Shown here one piece after another: positions 60,643-64,000 of a stretch of DNA of 64,000 nucleotides. The first letter of the stretch is position 1, and each line of letters opens with the position of its first letter. The translations under genes were made by a program, and so were the position numbers. The DNA is from a virus. The DNA lies in IMG/VR virus record IMGVR_UViG_3300012954_004455, positions 28,343 through 92,342 of that record. One strand, given 5' to 3'. The notes under the pieces were generated by a model. That model was not told where the DNA came from. It ran no database searches and saw nothing but the letters and a program-made list of their open reading frames with translations.

Positions 60643-61194
60643 ATGAGTTACAAGGCAAGATCGCTAAGACGAAAACTAGACGGGAATCGCGCACCAGGAC
60701 TAAAAACTCGACTTTGGATTCTCGATTCGAGATACATAGAGGAGTACCCAGCACGCGCGACCATTGCCCGAATCGACGATTCCATTGTATTGGTTGATTC
60801 GAATACGTACCCAGATGCCAAATGGCATCAGCTGGAAGTACTGATCGATACACCAGGAACGGAAATCAAACAGGAAGGGGAAGCTGGGGCAAAGCACTAC
60901 TCAGGAGAATTATCCATGCAGTACGATGGTACAAACGAGGAGGCTTTGGAGGCTCTAGGCAATCTTTCTGGAGGCATTGAACTGATCGTCGGTTGGGAAG
61001 GCAAAGACGGATCAATCAGAATTGCAGGAGAGCGGCACAATGGCTGCTTCATGGAATTCTCAGAGAACACTGGGAAGAAATCGGGAGATTTCATTGGGTA
61101 TGAAATCAAGGTGAAGCTTCCGACAGTAGGCAAGCCTTTCCCATACTACAAGGGAGATTTCACGCCTATCGAGGAATATACGCCTCCAACATAG
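60643..61194 (+). CDS. Conserved structural protein, possibly tail tube or head completion
   Basis: 183 residues, one base after the previous stop. Homologue of 21570-22103 (KWHQLEVLIDT, PFPYYKGDF). Beta-rich. Last gene of the structural operon; a terminator follows at 61222. Confidence 0.6.
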   Translation: MSYKARSLRRKLDGNRAPGLKTRLWILDSRYIEEYPARATIARIDDSIVLVDSNTYPDAKWHQLEVLIDTPGTEIKQEGEAGAKHYSGELSMQYDGTNEEALEALGNLSGGIELIVGWEGKDGSIRIAGERHNGCFMEFSENTGKKSGDFIGYEIKVKLPTVGKPFPYYKGDFTPIEEYTPPT

Positions 61195-61221
61195 ACAAGG
61201 GAACAGAAGGGTGATGAACGA

Positions 61222-61256
61222 GAGTGTATCCGTTTTGGATACACTCCCGTTTTTGT
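61222..61256 (+). terminator. Rho-independent terminator
   Basis: GAGTGTATCC (61222-61231) pairs perfectly with GGATACACTC (61237-61246), followed by CCGTTTTTGTTT. The stem carries TGTATCC/GGATACA, the same half-sites as the operator copies, so it may also be a protein target. Confidence 0.85.
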
Positions 61257-61280
61257 TTAGGGGGGGAGGGTTACAAACTA

Positions 61281-61372
61281 TTTGAAAGAATTCTATTTTT
61301 TTTAAATTTGTATCTGCTTACGGATACATTTGTGCTATGTAATGACACATTTTACATGTCAGACATGTAAAA
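61281..61372 (+). promoter_or_regulatory. Operator-promoter 4 of the SDH cassette
   Basis: TTTG 61281-61284, 18 bases, TAAATTTG 61303-61310. Operator TTTGTATC-N8-GATACATT at 61307-61330 is the exact reverse complement of operators 1 and 2 apart from the last two bases. A perfect palindrome TTTTACATGTC 61350-61360 with GACATGTAAAA 61362-61372 follows. Confidence 0.65.
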
Positions 61373-61429
61373 GCGTGTTTCCACTGAAAGAAAGATCAAT
61401 AGGACTATTTATCGAATATTGATAAACCA

Positions 61430-61705
61430 ATGCTCTTATTAAAGCGTTTAGAAGAATTAACACTAGATTACAAAATCATGATTATGGCTAAGAGACAAAA
61501 ACAACAACAAGACCCTGAGCATCCTACCAACAAACAGTTAATCGAAGAATATGAAGCTCTTTTTAATGTCGGGGGCGAAGATGATGTAGTAGTGAACCTG
61601 GATTGGATTGAAGAACATAGTATTTTCACCAATGATTCGGAATCAGCGATCGAATTTATCCCAGTACCGAGTCTAGGAGAAACGACACTGATTAACCCGC
61701 TTTAA
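61430..61705 (+). CDS. Small protein of the SDH cassette
   Basis: 91 residues from ATG 61430, or 73 from ATG 61484, which is preceded by GATTATG and begins the charged MAKRQKQQQDPEHP region. Acidic C-terminal half (GGEDDVVVNLDWIEEHSIF...IEFIPVP). No family known. Fifteen bases before the protease gene and sharing its operator-controlled promoter, so a partner, substrate or regulator of the protease is plausible (inference). Confidence 0.5.
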   Translation: MLLLKRLEELTLDYKIMIMAKRQKQQQDPEHPTNKQLIEEYEALFNVGGEDDVVVNLDWIEEHSIFTNDSESAIEFIPVPSLGETTLINPL

Positions 61706-61719
61706 TTATACCTTGAATT

Positions 61720-62628
61720 ATGCCCAATTGGAATGAAGTTCTATCCGAGGTTTTGGCAGAGCATAATAAACAAAACAAGAAACTGCCACCTCTTGATATT
61801 GTAAGGAAAAAATACTTAAGCAAGGTATCTGAGATAACGGGACGAAACACGATTGCTTATTACTCTGGTTGGTTGCAAAAACCATCGGCACCAGGAACAG
61901 GAATCAATGATAAGGACAAGTCTGGTTTCATGCTCACTATACATAAACTAGATCGATCCAAAGGTCTTGATCTTATCCTGCACACGCCTGGAGGAGAAGT
62001 CGCTGCGACAGAGTCATTGATTGATTATCTATATGCAATGTTTGACAAGGATATTCGTGTCATTGTGCCACAAATATCTATGTCTGGAGGAACCATGATT
62101 GCGTTAGCAGCAAAGAAGATTATAATGGGTAAGCAGTCCAATTTGGGGCCAATCGACCCGCAAATTGGTGGACGGGCTTGCCAAGCTATACTAAATGAGT
62201 TTGAAACGGCTAAAGCAGAAGTAAGTGCTAATCCTCTCTCTCTAGCACTCTGGCAAGTAATAATCAGACAATATTCTCCGACTCTTTTAGGGAAATGCCA
62301 GCAAGCAATAGAGTGGTCGGAAGCTATCGCAGAGAAGGTATTGAAAGCGAATATGTTTTCAAATGAACCTCACAAGGTAAAAGACGTTATAGAGTTGTTT
62401 GCAGATCATAGTGTTCAGAAATCCCACGCTAGACACATATCTAAACAAGAGTGTAAGGATATAGGACTTGATATAATAAATCTGGAATCGAACCAAGCAT
62501 TGCAAGACGCTGTATTAACGACGCATCATGCCTTCATGCATACGTTCAATAATACATATTGCGTGAAGATTATAGAGAACAATTTAGGCGTGGCTTATAT
62601 AGAGCAGGTAAAGGCGACCAGGCAATAG
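61720..62628 (+). CDS. SDH-type (ClpP/SppA clan) serine protease
   Basis: 302 residues. Motifs in order: HTPGGEVAATESLIDYL (oxyanion, about 88-104), QISMSGGTMIALAAKKI with nucleophile Ser (about 124-140), and NLGPIDPQIGG, which is diagnostic of the serine dehydrogenase proteinase family (PF01972, clan SK). No transmembrane segment in this copy. It differs from the prohead protease of the same phage and sits outside the structural operon beside the integrase, the usual site for accessory cargo. Role unknown; cytoplasmic. Confidence 0.8.
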   Translation: MPNWNEVLSEVLAEHNKQNKKLPPLDIVRKKYLSKVSEITGRNTIAYYSGWLQKPSAPGTGINDKDKSGFMLTIHKLDRSKGLDLILHTPGGEVAATESLIDYLYAMFDKDIRVIVPQISMSGGTMIALAAKKIIMGKQSNLGPIDPQIGGRACQAILNEFETAKAEVSANPLSLALWQVIIRQYSPTLLGKCQQAIEWSEAIAEKVLKANMFSNEPHKVKDVIELFADHSVQKSHARHISKQECKDIGLDIINLESNQALQDAVLTTHHAFMHTFNNTYCVKIIENNLGVAYIEQVKATRQ

Positions 62629-62685
62629 ATTGGAGCCTTCCGTTCCAATAGTCTCATTCTATTAAATAGTGAAAAAATTGGCTTT

Positions 62686-62723
62686 AGTTGGGTGCTGCAT
62701 CATCGCGGCACTCAACTTTCATT
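62686..62723. terminator. Bidirectional terminator
   Basis: AGTTGGGTGCTGC (62686-62698) pairs with GCGGCACTCAACT (62705-62717) with two mismatches, followed by TTCATTTT. Between the convergent SDH gene and the integrase. Confidence 0.65.
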
Positions 62724-62746
62724 TTATAGGTTCTTGTTTCAGCCTC

Positions 62747-64000
62747 TTACGTCAAAGGGACAAACAAAGTAACATCTTTATCAAGCCTGGCTTGGCTCGT
62801 AGATAAATAGGGTATCAAAGCCTGGATACTCGTAACACCTATCATTTCCTTTATATGGTGTGCAGGTATCCCTATGCTTAATCCAACGGATACGAATGTG
62901 TGTCGGCCCTGGTGTGCAGTCAGCGGATGCGCCGCCCCGAACAGCTCTCCGAGATGTTTCAAGGCTTTGTTGTACTTCTGGTTCGAAGTGAGATAAGGGA
63001 AGAAAAATCCCTTTTGGGTCTGGATATACTTACGTACGGAAGGGAGCAGCTTGAGCCTAACTTCTTTGCCTGATGTGGTTTCGGTCTTCATCGGAGTAAA
63101 GACAAGATATTCGCCGAATAGGTTGGAGTGGGAGAGCCTTAGCATGTCTGAATATCGAACTCCTGTGAAGCAGGAAAAGAGGAACCAACGGGCGGTTCTT
63201 TGTACTCTCCTCACAGCTTCAGGATTGGCATATTGAGGAACCTTTTCGGGAGTCATCTCTATTCTTTTGGCCCTCTCAAGCATACGTTCGTAGATAAGAT
63301 TTGGGTTCGCTTGGAAAGATACCAGGCTTTTCAGCTCATCAGGAGATAAGGATCGGGGTGTCGGTTTGGTCTTGGGCAACTTCACGCCATGGAAGGGCCA
63401 TTGGAATTCGTAGCCTTCATTTTTTGCGAGGTGCAGGTACTTCCTGATGTATGTAAAGGCTCTTCTCCTTGCACTATGGCCAACGTGGCCTTTTTCCTTG
63501 AGGTGGTTAGCGTGCCATCGGTCGAAGTCTTCCAAGGAGGCTCGATTGATTGACGAGAAAAGCCAAGGGAGGGTAGGAGCCCCTCTCCACTTACGAATTT
63601 TTCCCAGGACTCGAAGCTCTATCTTCTTTGTGACTTCCTTGATAAGCCCCCTTTCATAGTTTGATACGACCGATCGTTCGTAATACAAGAGGAAATCTTC
63701 TCGGAGCTTTTTCCCTGCCATCTCTTCTTTGAAGGTATCAGGCGTTAAAGGCTTGTTCCAAAGTGCATACTGGGTAATGATTTGGTTGGCCTTTGCAAGG
63801 ATATTGGTCAATAGGCTGTTCTGCCTTTTTGCCTGGTCTGAACGGCCCTTGATTCTCCTTTTGTCTGGATGCCAAGCTTTTTTCTGTATATGTATCTTGG
63901 TCGATATCCTTACAGATTGCTTAGAAACCCTCGCATAAAGGTATATGGTATGGGTTCCATCGGGACGGGCTTTGCCCTTGAGTATGAGTTGAGCTTCCAT
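62747..64000 (-). CDS. int: Tyrosine recombinase (integrase) of element B
   Basis: 417 residues visible, with ATG on the final bases, so the true start could lie beyond the edge. Arm-binding domain (HTIYLYARVSKQSVRISTKIHIQKKAW, about 17-43), core-binding domain, catalytic Arg in FTGVRYSDM (about 290), TAHQGRHTF HxxR pair (about 365) and nucleophile Tyr in ALIPYLSTS (about 400). Only distantly similar to the element A integrase, so the two prophages may use different sites. Confidence 0.9.
   Translation of the reverse strand: MEAQLILKGKARPDGTHTIYLYARVSKQSVRISTKIHIQKKAWHPDKRRIKGRSDQAKRQNSLLTNILAKANQIITQYALWNKPLTPDTFKEEMAGKKLREDFLLYYERSVVSNYERGLIKEVTKKIELRVLGKIRKWRGAPTLPWLFSSINRASLEDFDRWHANHLKEKGHVGHSARRRAFTYIRKYLHLAKNEGYEFQWPFHGVKLPKTKPTPRSLSPDELKSLVSFQANPNLIYERMLERAKRIEMTPEKVPQYANPEAVRRVQRTARWFLFSCFTGVRYSDMLRLSHSNLFGEYLVFTPMKTETTSGKEVRLKLLPSVRKYIQTQKGFFFPYLTSNQKYNKALKHLGELFGAAHPLTAHQGRHTFVSVGLSIGIPAHHIKEMIGVTSIQALIPYLSTSQARLDKDVTLFVPLT

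Overview
The window holds two related, tandemly arranged tailed-phage prophages, probably from a member of the Bacteroidota. Host evidence: promoter-like boxes of the form TTG-N18/19-TAnnTTTG (24981-25010, 25574-25603, 61282-61310), which is the Bacteroidota primary-sigma type; phage families typical of that phylum (tape-measure C-termini, tyrosine recombinases with an N-terminal arm-binding domain, primase with a degenerate zinc site); and a secreted host-type protein at 13272-13787. The genus cannot be read from the sequence. No rRNA, tRNA or clear chromosomal gene is visible.

Element A (left edge to about 23.9 kb) is cut by the window start, so its immunity, replication and first tail genes are missing. 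It reads: tail genes (1-3288), tape measure (3337-6918), small and large terminase (7733-9705), a conserved non-coding element, portal and connector-like genes (9968-13165), a reverse-strand secreted moron (13272-13787), a 323-bp concentric palindrome (13909-14231), a conserved pair of genes including a membrane protein (14351-16687), fibre genes (16782-18503), a reverse-strand small gene, then S49 protease, scaffold and capsid (19022-22103) and a reverse-strand integrase (22560-23828).

Element B (about 24 kb to beyond 64 kb) appears nearly complete. It starts with three tandem repressor paralogues and operators (24112-25669), an early region (25699-37619) with a 1319-aa primase-helicase, a DUF4326 protein, an ASCH protein, a minimal Pol X nucleotidyltransferase and many unknown small genes. 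It then repeats the whole of A's structural order: tail, tape measure, terminases, post-terminase element, portal, a 993-bp repeat-rich gap, conserved pair, fibre, reverse gene, protease, scaffold, capsid. It ends with an operator-controlled cassette carrying an SDH-type protease and a reverse-strand integrase whose start codon is the last base of the window.

The gene order is unusual: tail and tape-measure genes precede the terminases, and the head genes are split, with portal next to the terminases and protease, scaffold and capsid about 8 kb further on. The interval between them holds, in both elements, a large inverted-repeat DNA structure followed by a putative DNA-associated protein and a multi-pass membrane protein with a Cys/His cluster and a basic helical tail. 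This conserved, unexplained unit is the most interesting part of the window, followed by a pseudoknot-like leader RNA before the primase gene (28711-28878), a probable small RNA (53957-54088), a bipartite element directly after both large-terminase genes, and a 24-bp operator used at four sites of element B. Proteins of A and B are clearly homologous but divergent, so these are two different phages, not a duplication.
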